A stretch of 64,000 nucleotides of DNA, taken from assembly GCF_001277175.1 (NCBI RefSeq), contig NZ_CP012257.1, positions 2,418,001 through 2,482,000 on the forward strand, given 5' to 3'. Shown piece by piece: positions 17,851-27,246 of this stretch (positions within the stretch are counted from its first letter, which is position 1; every line of letters begins with the position of its first letter). This DNA is from Cronobacter universalis NCTC 9529 (GTDB lineage Bacteria > Pseudomonadota > Gammaproteobacteria > Enterobacterales > Enterobacteriaceae). The notes beneath the pieces were generated by a model, which saw only the letters and a list, made by a program, of their open reading frames with translations, had not been told where the DNA came from and searched no databases. The position numbers and the translations under genes are program-made.

Positions 17851-18693
17851 ATGCAAGCATTACAACGTAAAGTACTGCGCACCATCTGCCCGGATCAGAA
17901 AGGGCTCATCGCGCGCATCACCAATATTTGCTACAAGCACGAGCTGAACATTGTGCAGAACAATGAGTTCGTCGATCACCGCACCGGCCGCTTCTTTATG
18001 CGCACCGAGCTGGAAGGCATTTTCAATGACGCCACGCTGCTGGCCGACCTCGACAGCGCCCTGCCTGCGGGCTCCGTACGCGAACTGAACCCGGCCGGGC
18101 GCCGCCGCATCGTCATTCTGGTGACCAAAGAGGCGCACTGTCTCGGCGATTTGCTGATGAAAGCTAACTACGGCGGTCTGGATGTCGACATCGCCGCGGT
18201 TATCGGCAACCACGAGACGTTGCGTCCGTTGGTTGAGCGTTTCGATATTCCATTCGAGCTGGTGAGCCATGAAGGGCTGACCCGCGAAGCGCACGATAAC
18301 CTGATGGCGGACGCCATCGCGGCGCACGAGCCGGATTACGTGGTGCTGGCGAAGTATATGCGCGTCCTGACGCCGGATTTTGTCGCCCGCTTCCCGAACA
18401 AGATTATCAATATTCACCACTCGTTCCTGCCGGCGTTCATCGGCGCACGTCCTTATCATCAGGCGTATGAGCGCGGCGTAAAAATCATCGGCGCGACCGC
18501 GCACTATGTGAATGACAATCTGGATGAAGGCCCAATCATTATGCAGGACGTGATCCATGTGGATCACACCTATACCGCGGAAGATATGATGCGCGCCGGA
18601 CGCGACGTTGAGAAAAACGTGCTTAGCCGCGCGCTCTATCAGGTGCTGGCCCAGCGCGTGTTTGTTTACGGCAACCGGACGATTATTCTGTAA
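17851..18693 (+). CDS. purU: formyltetrahydrofolate deformylase
   Basis: Hydrolyses 10-formyl-tetrahydrofolate to formate and tetrahydrofolate, supplying formate to PurT and balancing one-carbon pools. It has 280 residues, the E. coli length. An N-terminal ACT regulatory domain (about 5–85) precedes a formyltransferase-like catalytic domain. The catalytic signature HHSFLPAFIGARPYHQAYERG and the following GATAHYVNDNLDEGPI are intact. It lies about 50 bases after ychJ and 80 bases before the tRNA-Tyr promoter. Confidence 0.97.
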   Translation: MQALQRKVLRTICPDQKGLIARITNICYKHELNIVQNNEFVDHRTGRFFMRTELEGIFNDATLLADLDSALPAGSVRELNPAGRRRIVILVTKEAHCLGDLLMKANYGGLDVDIAAVIGNHETLRPLVERFDIPFELVSHEGLTREAHDNLMADAIAAHEPDYVVLAKYMRVLTPDFVARFPNKIINIHHSFLPAFIGARPYHQAYERGVKIIGATAHYVNDNLDEGPIIMQDVIHVDHTYTAEDMMRAGRDVEKNVLSRALYQVLAQRVFVYGNRTIIL

Positions 18694-18773
18694 GTTATTG
18701 CCCGTTTCTGTTTAGGTTTAAAACGTTACGGGCAAAAAGTACGCAAACAATCGTTATTCACTAACGGAAGGCT

Positions 18774-18800
18774 TTACAGGGGCGCGACATTTGGTATGAT
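18774..18800 (+). promoter_or_regulatory. tyrT-type tRNA promoter
   Basis: A -35 box TTTACA and a -10 box TATGAT are separated by 15 bases. They are followed by the G+C-rich discriminator GCGCCCCGC that makes stable-RNA promoters sensitive to ppGpp. The sequence is nearly that of E. coli tyrT. It drives the tRNA cluster that follows. Confidence 0.85.
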
Positions 18801-18850
18801 GCGCCCCGCTTCCCGCAGCGGAGGCAGGCCAGTAAAAAGCATTACCCCGT

Positions 18851-18993
18851 GGTGGGGTTCCCGAGCGTACATCAGGGAGCTGACTGCAAATCTGCCGTCA
18901 TCGACTTCGAAGGTTCGACTCGAGCGTAGTGAGAGAACGTTGCCGCAGGCAACGGACCGTAGGGTGAGTCGCGAAGCGACGAATAATCCTTCC
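18851..18993 (+). pseudogene. degenerate, interrupted tRNA-Tyr copy
   Basis: The first 5' part (GGTGGGGTTCCCGAGCG) is identical to the two intact tRNA-Tyr genes downstream. The D-loop then gains a base, one anticodon-stem pair is broken (GCAGA to GCTGA against TCTGC), and the anticodon position reads GCA instead of GTA. In the T arm, after GGTTCGA, the sequence switches to an unrelated palindromic segment. A fragment resembling the 3' side (AATCCTTCC) appears only about 65 bases later, and the acceptor strand with CCA is gone. It cannot fold into a working tRNA. Confidence 0.8.
18919..18984 (+). repeat. palindromic insert inside the first tRNA-Tyr copy
   Basis: The insert carries two short perfect hairpins, CGTTGCC-GCA-GGCAACG at 18938–18954 and GTCGC-GAA-GCGAC at 18968–18980. 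It separates TTCGA from a remnant of the T-arm 3' strand. A related phrase (GACTCGGGTCGAGCG) recurs downstream of the cluster near 19321. It may belong to the rtT-like repeats known around tyrosine tRNA genes; that link is a guess. Confidence 0.55.
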
Positions 18994-19029
18994 TGACTAC
19001 GATAATGCAAATAAAGCGTTTTACCCCGT

Positions 19030-19114
<85 letters not shown>

Positions 19115-19150
19115 TCTCACGCAGTACCTCTACAATATGAATTACCCCGT

Positions 19151-19235
<85 letters not shown>

Positions 19236-19361
19236 TCTCCTTTGAATATCTCCCCAGACTGATACACTCTCCTGCCTTGCATATGCTTTGAACCGGGGAA
19301 GGATGAGATCCTTCAACAAGGACTCGGGTCGAGCGATAACGAGAGATCAGGGCATTTGCCT

Positions 19362-20141
19362 TCAGCCGGTTTTCGCTCCGTGCGCCATATAAAAAATCAG
19401 GTACATGCCCGGCGCGCTTTCCACCTCCAGCGAGGTAAAGGTAAAAGAGTTAATCTGCCCGTGGATATCTATAATCGTCTTGTTTCCCGCCCCCACTTTT
19501 TTAACCTCATGACAGTTCCACATCGTGCGGAAATCAGCGCTTCTGGATAACAGATCGTCGATCACCTCTTCAAACGCCTGTGCCCGGTTGCTGGCGGCAT
19601 AGTAAGAGCGAAACGCGGAAATCGTGTGCCTGGCGGCCTTATCCCAGTCGTGAATACGCGTGCGGTAATCCTCACACAGGAACATCAGCTTCAGGGAGTT
19701 GCGATCTTTTACGGGCATCACCGACCAGTCAAAGAAAAGCGTTCGGGCGGCCTCGTTCCAGTAAAGGATATCCATATTAGCCAGCCGGACGAAGGCCGGG
19801 TGAGGATGAAGCGCATCGACCATAGCGACCACTTCGGGGGGAAGCGCTGAATACACCTGATGAGTGCTGTTTTTACCAAAAATCAGCGCCTCAAGGTATT
19901 CCTGCTCGGCCGGTGAAAGCTGCAACACCTTTCCGATGCGCTGTATGGCGGCCGGCGAGATGCTTATCTCCCTGCCCTGTTCAAGCCAGGTATACCAGCT
20001 GACGCTTACCGCCGCCAGTTGCGCCACCTCTTCACGCCGCAGGCCCTTGACGCGCCGGTTCTGCACGCTGAAGCCATAGCGCTCAGGGTTCAGACGCGCC
20101 CGGTGGCGGGTCAAGAAATTTTTAACGTCGTCTCTGCGCAA
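19362..20141 (-). CDS. XRE-family regulator with MmyB-like ligand-binding domain
   Basis: Probable transcriptional regulator of 259 residues. The N-terminal helix-turn-helix (about 10–75) contains LRREEVAQLAAVSVSWYTWLEQGR, the hallmark of this subfamily. The rest is an MmyB-like ligand-binding domain with HPHPAFVRLANMDILYWNEAA. The start is TTG with GGAG eight bases upstream, and no better ATG exists. It is divergent from the MFS transporter at 20260, which it probably controls. It is paralogous to the regulator at 23032, which sits beside a different MFS gene. The ligand is unknown. Confidence 0.85.
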   Translation of the reverse strand: MRRDDVKNFLTRHRARLNPERYGFSVQNRRVKGLRREEVAQLAAVSVSWYTWLEQGREISISPAAIQRIGKVLQLSPAEQEYLEALIFGKNSTHQVYSALPPEVVAMVDALHPHPAFVRLANMDILYWNEAARTLFFDWSVMPVKDRNSLKLMFLCEDYRTRIHDWDKAARHTISAFRSYYAASNRAQAFEEVIDDLLSRSADFRTMWNCHEVKKVGAGNKTIIDIHGQINSFTFTSLEVESAPGMYLIFYMAHGAKTG

Positions 20142-20259
20142 ACTCGCGGCTCCAGGGTATGACTCTCAGTCACAGGATAAATCGCCCCATTTTTCACAGA
20201 CCGATCGTTGTTTAGTATCGCCGGCCAGATTACGACATCCAACCGGAGTAAAGCAAAGT

Positions 20260-21453
20260 ATGTCTGTGCAGTCCTTCTCTGATGAGCAAAGAAACGCCTG
20301 GAGCCTGAAAAAAAGCGTCATGACAATGCTGACGGGGATGGTAACCCTGATTGTCGTTATGGGCATGGGTCGATTTTCGCTGACGCCTCAGATCCCGCTG
20401 ATGATAGCAGACGGGCATTTAACCCTTTCCAGCGCCGGCATACTGGCCGCGATGAACTATATCGGCTATCTGGGCGGCGCCGTGCACGTCAGCCGGTTGA
20501 AAGCGCATCATGCGGTCTACCTGAAAACCGGTTTGCTGGTTACAGCGCTGGTGACCTTACTCTCCGGATTTACCACTAATTTTTCGCTGCAGTGTCTGTA
20601 TCGCTTTGTGGCTGGCACAGGAGGCGCATGGGCGCTGATTATTGTCACATCATGGACGCAGTTGATGCTTGGCACTCACGGGGCGCCGCGCATGTCAGCC
20701 GCGGTCTTTACCGGACCGGGCGCCGGTATCACCCTGACAGGTTTGCTGGCCTGGGCTATGGCAGGCCATCATGTAAACGCTGAAGGCGCATGGATGGTGT
20801 ATGGCGGCGTTGCAGTTGTCGGCGCAGCGCTGATATGGAAACAGCTTCCGGCGTCATTGCCTGTGCGTCAGACCCAGGCGCAGCCCGTAAGCATGAGCCG
20901 CGAGCTCAAAATCCTCCTGGCCGCTTATACGCTGGCAGGCTTTGGCTACATCCTGCCCGCGACCTTTCTCTCACAGATGGCGCGGGAGGTGTTCGCCGGA
21001 GGAGCGCTGGCGGCTTTTTTCTGGCCGTTGTTTGGCCTCTCCGCGGTCGCGGGCGTACTGCTGGTTATCCTGTTTGCCGCCCGCATTGACACGCGCAACA
21101 CGCTTGCCCTGACGATGCTGCTGCAGGGGGCGGGCGTGGCCATGCCGGTCCTGATGCCGGGAGCCGCGGGTTTATTCATTGCCACGATCATGACCGGGCT
21201 GGGTTTTCTCTCGATTATGCAACTGACCATGAGGCTTGCCCGTCAGGTGACCACCGGACCGGTAGCAACAACGGTGGCCTTGCTGACCTCCGGCTATGCG
21301 ACAGGCCAGCTTACGGGCCCGCTGATATCGTCGGCCAGCGTCCACCTGACGGGCTCACTCCAGCCAGCCTTACTTATTGCGGCGCTGGGATTAGCAAGCG
21401 CAGGCGTGATGATTCTTTTGGGTATCCGCTCACGCCGGGACGATCCGGCATAA
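20260..21453 (+). CDS. YbfB/YjiJ-family MFS transporter
   Basis: Inner-membrane secondary transporter of 397 residues with about twelve hydrophobic helices. The GMGRFSLTPQIPLM motif in the first helix region and the NYIGYLGGA stretch are typical of the YbfB/YjiJ (MFS_4) family, whose substrates are mostly unknown. It is divergently transcribed from the XRE/MmyB regulator, with a 118-base promoter region between them. It is convergent with the second MFS gene (gap 20 bases). Local efflux of a toxic compound sensed by the regulator is a reasonable guess. Confidence 0.85.
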   Translation: MSVQSFSDEQRNAWSLKKSVMTMLTGMVTLIVVMGMGRFSLTPQIPLMIADGHLTLSSAGILAAMNYIGYLGGAVHVSRLKAHHAVYLKTGLLVTALVTLLSGFTTNFSLQCLYRFVAGTGGAWALIIVTSWTQLMLGTHGAPRMSAAVFTGPGAGITLTGLLAWAMAGHHVNAEGAWMVYGGVAVVGAALIWKQLPASLPVRQTQAQPVSMSRELKILLAAYTLAGFGYILPATFLSQMAREVFAGGALAAFFWPLFGLSAVAGVLLVILFAARIDTRNTLALTMLLQGAGVAMPVLMPGAAGLFIATIMTGLGFLSIMQLTMRLARQVTTGPVATTVALLTSGYATGQLTGPLISSASVHLTGSLQPALLIAALGLASAGVMILLGIRSRRDDPA

Positions 21454-21473
21454 CCGGCACGGATGAAGCGCCA

Positions 21474-22928
21474 TCAGCATCTTGCCCGCTGCGTTTTTAC
21501 CAGAATCAGCAACAGCAGGCAGGTAGCGACAGCCGCTCCGAGGTTGTACAGCATCCCGGACACAAACGCACAGGCATACTGTCCGGCTTGTGGCAGAGAC
21601 GTCGCCTCTGAAAGCGCGCCATGAAACAGGATGCCAACAACGGCGATGCCCAGCGCCGCGCCAACCTGCTGCACGGTCGATATCACGCCGGATGCCATGC
21701 CCGATTCCGCTTCGTCGACGAAACCCAGCACCAGGTTCAGTAAGGGCGTCATAATGTAACCCTGACCGGCGCCGATCATCATCAGCGCCGGGATCAGCGT
21801 CGCAAGTTTTAGTTCAGCGCCAGAAATTCCGACCTGCGCCATTAACACCCCGATAAAAACCGCATAGATGAGGCCGCCCCAAAACAGGGTCCGGGTTCCC
21901 TTTTTCGCCACCAGACGCGGCGCCGCCAGCGATGCCAGCACAAAGCCTACGCTACAGGGCGCAAACAGGCTTCCCGCCAGAAAAGGATCCAGCCCCATCC
22001 CCGTCTGCGCCAGTAAGGCAAAGCAGAGGAAAAATGAACTGGAGGTCGAGTAGACCAGCAGCACCAGTAACGTGCCCAGCGCAAACTGGCGCTTCGACAT
22101 CAGACGCATATCAACCAGCAGCCACTTCCCTGCTCTGCGGCGTCGTTCCTGTTGCCGGTAAAAAAGCGCGAGCAACACCAGCGCCGCACCCGGCGACCAC
22201 AAGCTCCACGCAGGCCAGCCCTGCGCCGGCCCCTCGATTAGCGGAACCAGTAACAGCGTCAGCCCGATGCTGACCAGCGCCACGCCCGTCCAGTCCAGCT
22301 GAGGCCTCTGCGGGGCGGTAGATTCGGGAATAGCGCGTGCCGCGAGAATGGCGATCGCCCCCACCGGTATATTGATGAGAAAAATGTTACGCCAGCTCAG
22401 CCCGAACAGATCGACATGTACCAGCCAACCGCCCAACACCTGACCGGCAATCGCGGCCAGGCCCAGCGTCATCCCCAGCAGGCCAAAGGCTTTGCGTCTG
22501 TCATCGCCCTCAAAGTTAACCCGAATGGAGGCATATACCTGCGGGAACAGCAGCGCCGCCGCCAGCCCCTGCAAGACACGGGCGCTGATAAGATAACCGA
22601 TGCCGGGCGCCAGGCCGCAACACGCTGATGCCAGGGTAAAGCCCGCCATACCGATAATGAACAGCCGGCGGCGGCCGAACCGGTCGCCCAGCCGCCCGCC
22701 GGTAATCAGCAGCACGCCAAAAGCGAGTTCATACCCAGCGACGACGAGACTAATCTGCGCGAAATCCGCGCGCAGCCCGCTCTGAATGCCGGGAATGGCG
22801 ACATTGACGACAAACAGATCGAAAATAGTGACGAACCCCGCGAGGAGGAGTACGGACAAACCTGCCCAGGGCGGCGCGGCGCGGGAGGCGCGTTTGGCCG
22901 GCATCGTAAAGGAGTGGAGTGATTTCAT
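21474..22928 (-). CDS. DHA2-family (14-helix) MFS drug efflux transporter
   Basis: Inner-membrane antiporter of 484 residues with about fourteen hydrophobic segments, the EmrB/QacA type. Family motifs include the loop GGRLGDRFGRRRLFIIG, the motif B region ISARVLQGLAAALLFPQVYA, and the antiporter motif C region LGMTLGLAAIAGQVLGG. The N-terminus has a basic pre-sequence before the first helix. It is divergent from the XRE/MmyB regulator at 23032, with 103 bases between them. Proton-driven export of hydrophobic drugs or dyes is the family role; the real substrate is not evident. Confidence 0.88.
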   Translation of the reverse strand: MKSLHSFTMPAKRASRAAPPWAGLSVLLLAGFVTIFDLFVVNVAIPGIQSGLRADFAQISLVVAGYELAFGVLLITGGRLGDRFGRRRLFIIGMAGFTLASACCGLAPGIGYLISARVLQGLAAALLFPQVYASIRVNFEGDDRRKAFGLLGMTLGLAAIAGQVLGGWLVHVDLFGLSWRNIFLINIPVGAIAILAARAIPESTAPQRPQLDWTGVALVSIGLTLLLVPLIEGPAQGWPAWSLWSPGAALVLLALFYRQQERRRRAGKWLLVDMRLMSKRQFALGTLLVLLVYSTSSSFFLCFALLAQTGMGLDPFLAGSLFAPCSVGFVLASLAAPRLVAKKGTRTLFWGGLIYAVFIGVLMAQVGISGAELKLATLIPALMMIGAGQGYIMTPLLNLVLGFVDEAESGMASGVISTVQQVGAALGIAVVGILFHGALSEATSLPQAGQYACAFVSGMLYNLGAAVATCLLLLILVKTQRARC

Positions 22929-23031
22929 ATCGCATATCCATTGTCTGAAGAATATGCGACGATTCTCACCGCCCTGTTAAACCATTACAATTTAACAGTT
23001 TATGCTATTACTTAAAGCAATGAGATAAGCG

Positions 23032-23829
23032 ATGCGAACACTGAACCGAACGCGTACCGATCTGGCCGCCTTTCTGCGGGCGCAGCGGGAGCGCCTGTCA
23101 CCCGCCGATGTCGGCCTTCCCAGCGGCACCCGACGCCGGACGCCGGGGCTTCGGCGTGAAGAGGTCGCGGCGCTGGCGGGCGTCGGCCTCACCTGGTACA
23201 CCTGGCTTGAACAGGGCCGGGATATCGGGGTGTCGTCCACTTTTCTGGATAATCTGGCCCGGGTGCTGAAACTGGATGCCGCAGAACGTCGACACTTGTT
23301 TATGCTGGCGCATGAGCGCCCGCCGGCCGAGCCCGGTAAGACCTGGTGCGTGCTGCCGCCCCTGGTGCGGCGTCTGATGCATGACCTGCCGCACCCCGCG
23401 TTTGTGCTCAATCTGCGCTGGGACGTGCTGGGATTTAACGCCCCCGCCGATGCGCTGTTTCATTTCGCGCGTCATCAACCCGAGCGGCGTAACCTTCTCT
23501 GGCTTCTGTTCACCGATCCCGCTCTTCGGACGCGGGTGGTTGACTGGGAGGAACAGGCTCCGCTGATGCTCTCAAGCTTTCGCCGCGACTTCACGCGCGC
23601 CAGCCAAAGTACAGATATTCAGGAACTGGTCGATGAGCTGGAACATGTCTCGCCAGAGTTCAAAACCTGGTGGCGTCAGCACCACGTTCACGCGCCCTGC
23701 AACGGCGTTCGCCGTTTGCTGATAGAAGAAAACCCCGTGCCGTTCGAATTTACGTCTCTGACCGTGGATGAAGACCGGCATCTGAGGCTGGTGGTCTACG
23801 CGCGACAACAAGAGGCGACGCCCCCGTAA
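23032..23829 (+). CDS. XRE-family regulator with MmyB-like ligand-binding domain (second copy)
   Basis: Probable regulator of 265 residues. The helix-turn-helix contains LRREEVAALAGVGLTWYTWLEQGR, nearly the same as in the regulator at 19362. The MmyB-like domain follows with LPHPAFVLNLRWDVLGFNAPADALF. It is divergent from the 14-helix MFS gene, which is the likely target. The two regulators are paralogues beside two unrelated MFS families, which suggests a regulator type reused for different pumps. The ribosome-binding site (GAGATAAG) is weak. Confidence 0.85.
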   Translation: MRTLNRTRTDLAAFLRAQRERLSPADVGLPSGTRRRTPGLRREEVAALAGVGLTWYTWLEQGRDIGVSSTFLDNLARVLKLDAAERRHLFMLAHERPPAEPGKTWCVLPPLVRRLMHDLPHPAFVLNLRWDVLGFNAPADALFHFARHQPERRNLLWLLFTDPALRTRVVDWEEQAPLMLSSFRRDFTRASQSTDIQELVDELEHVSPEFKTWWRQHHVHAPCNGVRRLLIEENPVPFEFTSLTVDEDRHLRLVVYARQQEATPP

Positions 23830-23862
23830 GCCGTAAGCGCGCTTGCCGCGTGGCTCAGAAAG

Positions 23863-23882
23863 AGAGAGGGACTCCCCTCTCT
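23863..23882. other. dyad between convergent genes
   Basis: An 8-bp stem AGAGAGGG / CCCTCTCT with a 4-base loop lies between the stops of the XRE regulator and the SDR gene. It could act as a shared transcription end, but only a very short T-run follows on either strand. Confidence 0.4.
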
Positions 23883-23903
23883 TCTATACCTTCGCCCGGC
23901 TAC

Positions 23904-24674
23904 TCAGTAAGCAAACGGGGAATGTTGCTGCGCTTGTGTAAGAAATTGCATGGCATCCTCACCCGCCGCGGTGTACAGCGGCGCGTTTGGATCGCGAGCC
24001 ACGGCAAAAATAGCATTCGCCACGTCATCGGCGTGCGTCACGGGCGAGTCGGCATTGCCTGCCTGGCGGATAAATTCATCCACCATTTTCCCATACGCCA
24101 GATCGTCACGCCCGCCAAAATACGCCCTGGCGTTTTCGCCAAATTTCGTTTCGGGCGAGCGCCCCGGTAACACCACATGAACGCGAATACCAAAGGGGCG
24201 AACCTCAAGGGCTAATGACTCGCTCCAGGCATTCAGCGCCGCTTTACTCGCCCGATAAACCCCAATCAGCGGCATCGCTTTGGTGGTGACAGAGGACGAC
24301 ACATTGATGATCACGCCTGACTGTCTCTCTCGCATCAGCGGGAGAAACGCCTGCGTTAATAACAGCGTGCCCAGAATATTGGTATTCATTAATTGCCGCG
24401 CGGTCGCAAGCGGCGTCAGTTCAACCGGGACCGGCGCGCCGACGCCTGCATTATTCACCAGCAGATCAATCGCGCCCGCTTTTTTCACGACCTCAGTGAT
24501 GCTCTCTTCAGACGTGAGATCCAGCGGCAGGATAGTCAGCCGGTCACTTTCAGGGAAAAGCGTCGGATCCGGCGTTCTCATGGTGGCGATCACCTTCCAG
24601 CCTTTGTCTAAAAAAAGTTGTGCTGTGGCCAGCCCGAAACCTGAAGAGCATCCGGTAATCAGTGCAGTTGACAT
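23904..24674 (-). CDS. short-chain dehydrogenase/reductase
   Basis: NAD(P)-dependent oxidoreductase of 256 residues with the classical SDR fold. The cofactor motif TGCSSGFG lies near the N-terminus, NNAG follows near residue 82, and the catalytic YRASK comes later. I start at MSTALITG because AGAGAGGA lies just upstream; a longer in-frame extension of 48 codons overlaps the divergent AraC gene region and has no coding look. It pairs divergently with the AraC regulator at 24769, a common arrangement for SDR genes in proteobacteria. The substrate is unknown. Confidence 0.9.
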   Translation of the reverse strand: MSTALITGCSSGFGLATAQLFLDKGWKVIATMRTPDPTLFPESDRLTILPLDLTSEESITEVVKKAGAIDLLVNNAGVGAPVPVELTPLATARQLMNTNILGTLLLTQAFLPLMRERQSGVIINVSSSVTTKAMPLIGVYRASKAALNAWSESLALEVRPFGIRVHVVLPGRSPETKFGENARAYFGGRDDLAYGKMVDEFIRQAGNADSPVTHADDVANAIFAVARDPNAPLYTAAGEDAMQFLTQAQQHSPFAY

Positions 24675-24768
24675 GGTTAATCCTCTCTGTTGGCAAGAGC
24701 GGCAATCATAGCCGTCGCCAGCTGGACAATATATAATCAAAAATCCGCTTAACTTTAGAGAGCGTCCA

Positions 24769-25713
24769 GTGGCAGATCCCTTAACCGATATTGTTACGTT
24801 ACTCAATCCCAGGCCCACGCGTGCAAAACTCGTTGAGGGTGCAGGCCAGTGGCGTATTCTCCGCGAGTCTACGGGCGAGGCGTTTTACTGCGCCGTGCTG
24901 CAGGGCGAATGCCTGATGAGCATCAACGGTAAAGCTCCCCGATTGCTGGTTGCCGGTGATTTCATTCTGATCCCCGCCACATACACCTTTGAGACCACCA
25001 GCGCGGGCGCCGCGCCGCCCGCGGCTATCTCAATGCCAACCCTCCTCGGCGACGGGCACGTAAGAATTGGCGCAACGACGGGGCCGGCTGAGCTGCTGAT
25101 GAATGTGGGTCATTGTGAATTCGACACGCCGGACAAAGCGCTTATCGTCGCGTTACTCCCGAACGCGATCCTGATTAAAGGACAACGCCGTTTCGTCACG
25201 CTCTTCGAACTCCTGCTGGATGAAAGCCGGGCCCGACGTCCGGGGCGTGACGTGGTCATGACGCATCTTTTGCAACTGTTGCTGGTTGAGTCGTTGCGAA
25301 GCGATCCGGAGCTCGCGAAAACGGCAGGTATTCTGCGCGGGTTACAACACGAAAAGATCGCCACCGCGCTGCATCTTATTCATGAAAAACCCGGCGCGGA
25401 CTGGCAAATCGCGCAGCTCGCCCGTGAGTGCGCCATGTCCCGCTCCTCTTTTTTCGCCACCTTCAGCGAGATCGTCGGCATGTCTCCCATGCAATACCTG
25501 CTTTTCTGGCGCATGTCGCTTGCCAGAAAAGCCCTGATAAGCGGCCAGGAAAACGTCGAACAGATTGCGTTGCGAACAGGCTACCAGTCGGCGAGCGCGT
25601 TCAGCGTCGCCTTCGCGAAACACGCCGGCATGCCGCCGGGTGAATTTCGCCGCCGGAGCAGAACTGCGCGGTCGGTTCAGACAGCCCTGCACAAGGAGGA
25701 GCCGTTGACCTGA
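24769..25713 (+). CDS. AraC-family transcriptional regulator
   Basis: Regulator of 314 residues. The N-terminal cupin-like AraC_N domain (about 15–170) begins LTDIVTLLNPRPTRAKLVEG. The C-terminal double helix-turn-helix (about 205–300) contains MSRSSFFATFSEIVGMSPMQYLLFWRM and TGYQSASAFSVAFAKHAGMPPGEFRR. The start is GTG and only a weak GAGAG precedes it. It is divergent from the SDR gene across 94 bases and is the likely controller of it. Confidence 0.88.
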   Translation: MADPLTDIVTLLNPRPTRAKLVEGAGQWRILRESTGEAFYCAVLQGECLMSINGKAPRLLVAGDFILIPATYTFETTSAGAAPPAAISMPTLLGDGHVRIGATTGPAELLMNVGHCEFDTPDKALIVALLPNAILIKGQRRFVTLFELLLDESRARRPGRDVVMTHLLQLLLVESLRSDPELAKTAGILRGLQHEKIATALHLIHEKPGADWQIAQLARECAMSRSSFFATFSEIVGMSPMQYLLFWRMSLARKALISGQENVEQIALRTGYQSASAFSVAFAKHAGMPPGEFRRRSRTARSVQTALHKEEPLT

Positions 25714-25803
25714 TGATGGGCATCACCGGTCACAGCGTTTTTTAGCCCGGTGAAAATCAGGGAAAGAAAGAGAAGCGGGCAACGCCGTAACCGCCTGTAA
25801 AGC

Positions 25804-25840
25804 CGTAAAAAAAACGCCAGGCCCGACGGGACTGGCGTTT
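25804..25840 (-). terminator. rho-independent terminator after narGHJI
   Basis: A 9-bp stem AAACGCCAG / CTGGCGTTT with an 11-base loop is followed on the minus strand by eight T. It lies about 20 bases behind the narI stop. Confidence 0.9.
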
Positions 25841-25858
25841 GGCGTTGCGGAAAAAACC

Positions 25859-26536
25859 TTAGCGACGCGCGCGCACCACCTGGTATCTGCGGGTCAGATA
25901 CTCGACCGGCGCGCTCCAGACATGCACCAGGCGGGTGAACGGGAACACCAGGAACAGCGTCATACCGAGCACCAGATGCACGCGGTAGATAAACGCCACG
26001 CCGTCCAGATGCTCAGCCGCGCCGCTGCGGAACGTCACAATACTCTGCGCCCAGCCCACCAGCTTCATCATCTCGCTGCCGTCCATATGCTGTGCAGAGA
26101 ACGGTATGGTGATAAGGCCGAGCGTACACTGCGTCAGCAGCAGCGCCAGGATCAGGATATCGGCGCCGGTGGAGGTCGCGCGCACGCGCGGGCTGAACAG
26201 GCGACGCTTCAGCAGCAGCAGGCCGCCAACGAGCGTCATCGCGCCGAAGATCCCGCCTGCGATCATCGCCAGTTGCTGTTTCACGGCAATCGGCAGGAAC
26301 GATTCATACATCCAGTGCGGCGTCAGCATCCCGAACAGGTGGCCGAAGAAAATCCCGAGAATACCGAAATGAAACAGGTTTGAAGCCATATTCATCCCTT
26401 TGCGGTCCAGCATCTGGCTGGAGGCGGCGCGCCAGGTGTACTGCCCGTAGTCGTAACGCAGCCAGCTGCCCACCAGGAATACCGTACCGGCAATGTACGG
26501 GTAGATACTAAAGAAGAACATATTCAGGAAGTGCAT
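25859..26536 (-). CDS. narI: respiratory nitrate reductase gamma subunit (cytochrome b)
   Basis: Membrane anchor of nitrate reductase A. It oxidises quinol at the periplasmic side and passes electrons through two b-type hemes to NarH. At 225 residues it has the E. coli length, with five membrane helices and heme-ligand histidines in helices such as [17 protein letters not shown] and [15 protein letters not shown]. Its ATG overlaps the narJ stop by one base. It is the last gene of narGHJI. Confidence 0.97.
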   Translation of the reverse strand: MHFLNMFFFSIYPYIAGTVFLVGSWLRYDYGQYTWRAASSQMLDRKGMNMASNLFHFGILGIFFGHLFGMLTPHWMYESFLPIAVKQQLAMIAGGIFGAMTLVGGLLLLKRRLFSPRVRATSTGADILILALLLTQCTLGLITIPFSAQHMDGSEMMKLVGWAQSIVTFRSGAAEHLDGVAFIYRVHLVLGMTLFLVFPFTRLVHVWSAPVEYLTRRYQVVRARR

Positions 26537-27246
26537 TATTGCTGTCCTCCGGCAGAGATATTCAGATATTGCGGAGCGACCGCTCCGGCGAAGCGGCGCT
26601 GGTGCGCGGCGATGTCAGACTCGCCGCAGCCCTGGTCGGCGAAGAATTTCACCTGTTCTTCTTCCCAGACGGCGTCCAGCGCCTGCGGCGTGTCGTCGCG
26701 CGCCTCAGCGGCGATTTTCTCGCGCACGTTGCGGGTATCCACCTGCGTGTCGGACAGCGCCATCAGCAGATCAAACAGTACCGCGTAGCGGCTTTCGCGC
26801 TGCTGAAGACGCGCGCCGAGCAGCGCCAGGATCGGCGCGATATCCCGCAGGCCGTTGATGGCGTCCTGCGCCGGAAGCTGCGCCAGGTACTCCAGATAGA
26901 GCGGCAGATGGTCCGGCAGCTCGCGGCTGTCAAGCGTAAGCCCCGCGCGTTCATACTGCGCCAGCAGATCCACCATAGCCTGGCCGCGATCGCGCGATTC
27001 GCCATGCACATGCTCGAACAGCAGCAGCGAGGTGGCGCGACCGCGGTCGAACAGCTCGCCGTAAGCCGCCTGCGCATCCAGCAGATCTTCCTGCAGCAGA
27101 TCGCGGATAAACACGCCCAGATGATGGGCGTTTTGCAGCGACAGATGTTGCGTCTCTGCCAGCGCGTCGAACAGCTCCTGCTGATGCTGCCACAGGGCAG
27201 CATCCGGGTACTCCAGCAGGCGGGAGATAATCAGCAGTTCGGTCAT
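26536..27246 (-). CDS. narJ: nitrate reductase assembly chaperone NarJ
   Basis: Cytoplasmic chaperone of the TorD/NarJ family that holds NarGH until the molybdenum cofactor is inserted and the complex attaches to NarI. It has 236 residues, the usual length, and is mostly helical. The conserved motif region is [14 protein letters not shown]. It overlaps narH by four bases and narI by one, so translation is coupled. It is not part of the final enzyme. Confidence 0.96.
   Translation of the reverse strand: MTELLIISRLLEYPDAALWQHQQELFDALAETQHLSLQNAHHLGVFIRDLLQEDLLDAQAAYGELFDRGRATSLLLFEHVHGESRDRGQAMVDLLAQYERAGLTLDSRELPDHLPLYLEYLAQLPAQDAINGLRDIAPILALLGARLQQRESRYAVLFDLLMALSDTQVDTRNVREKIAAEARDDTPQALDAVWEEEQVKFFADQGCGESDIAAHQRRFAGAVAPQYLNISAGGQQ

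Noticed and set aside
24675..24818. N-terminal extension of the SDR protein
   Set aside because: The cofactor motif normally lies a few residues from the start, and a good ribosome-binding site precedes the internal ATG.
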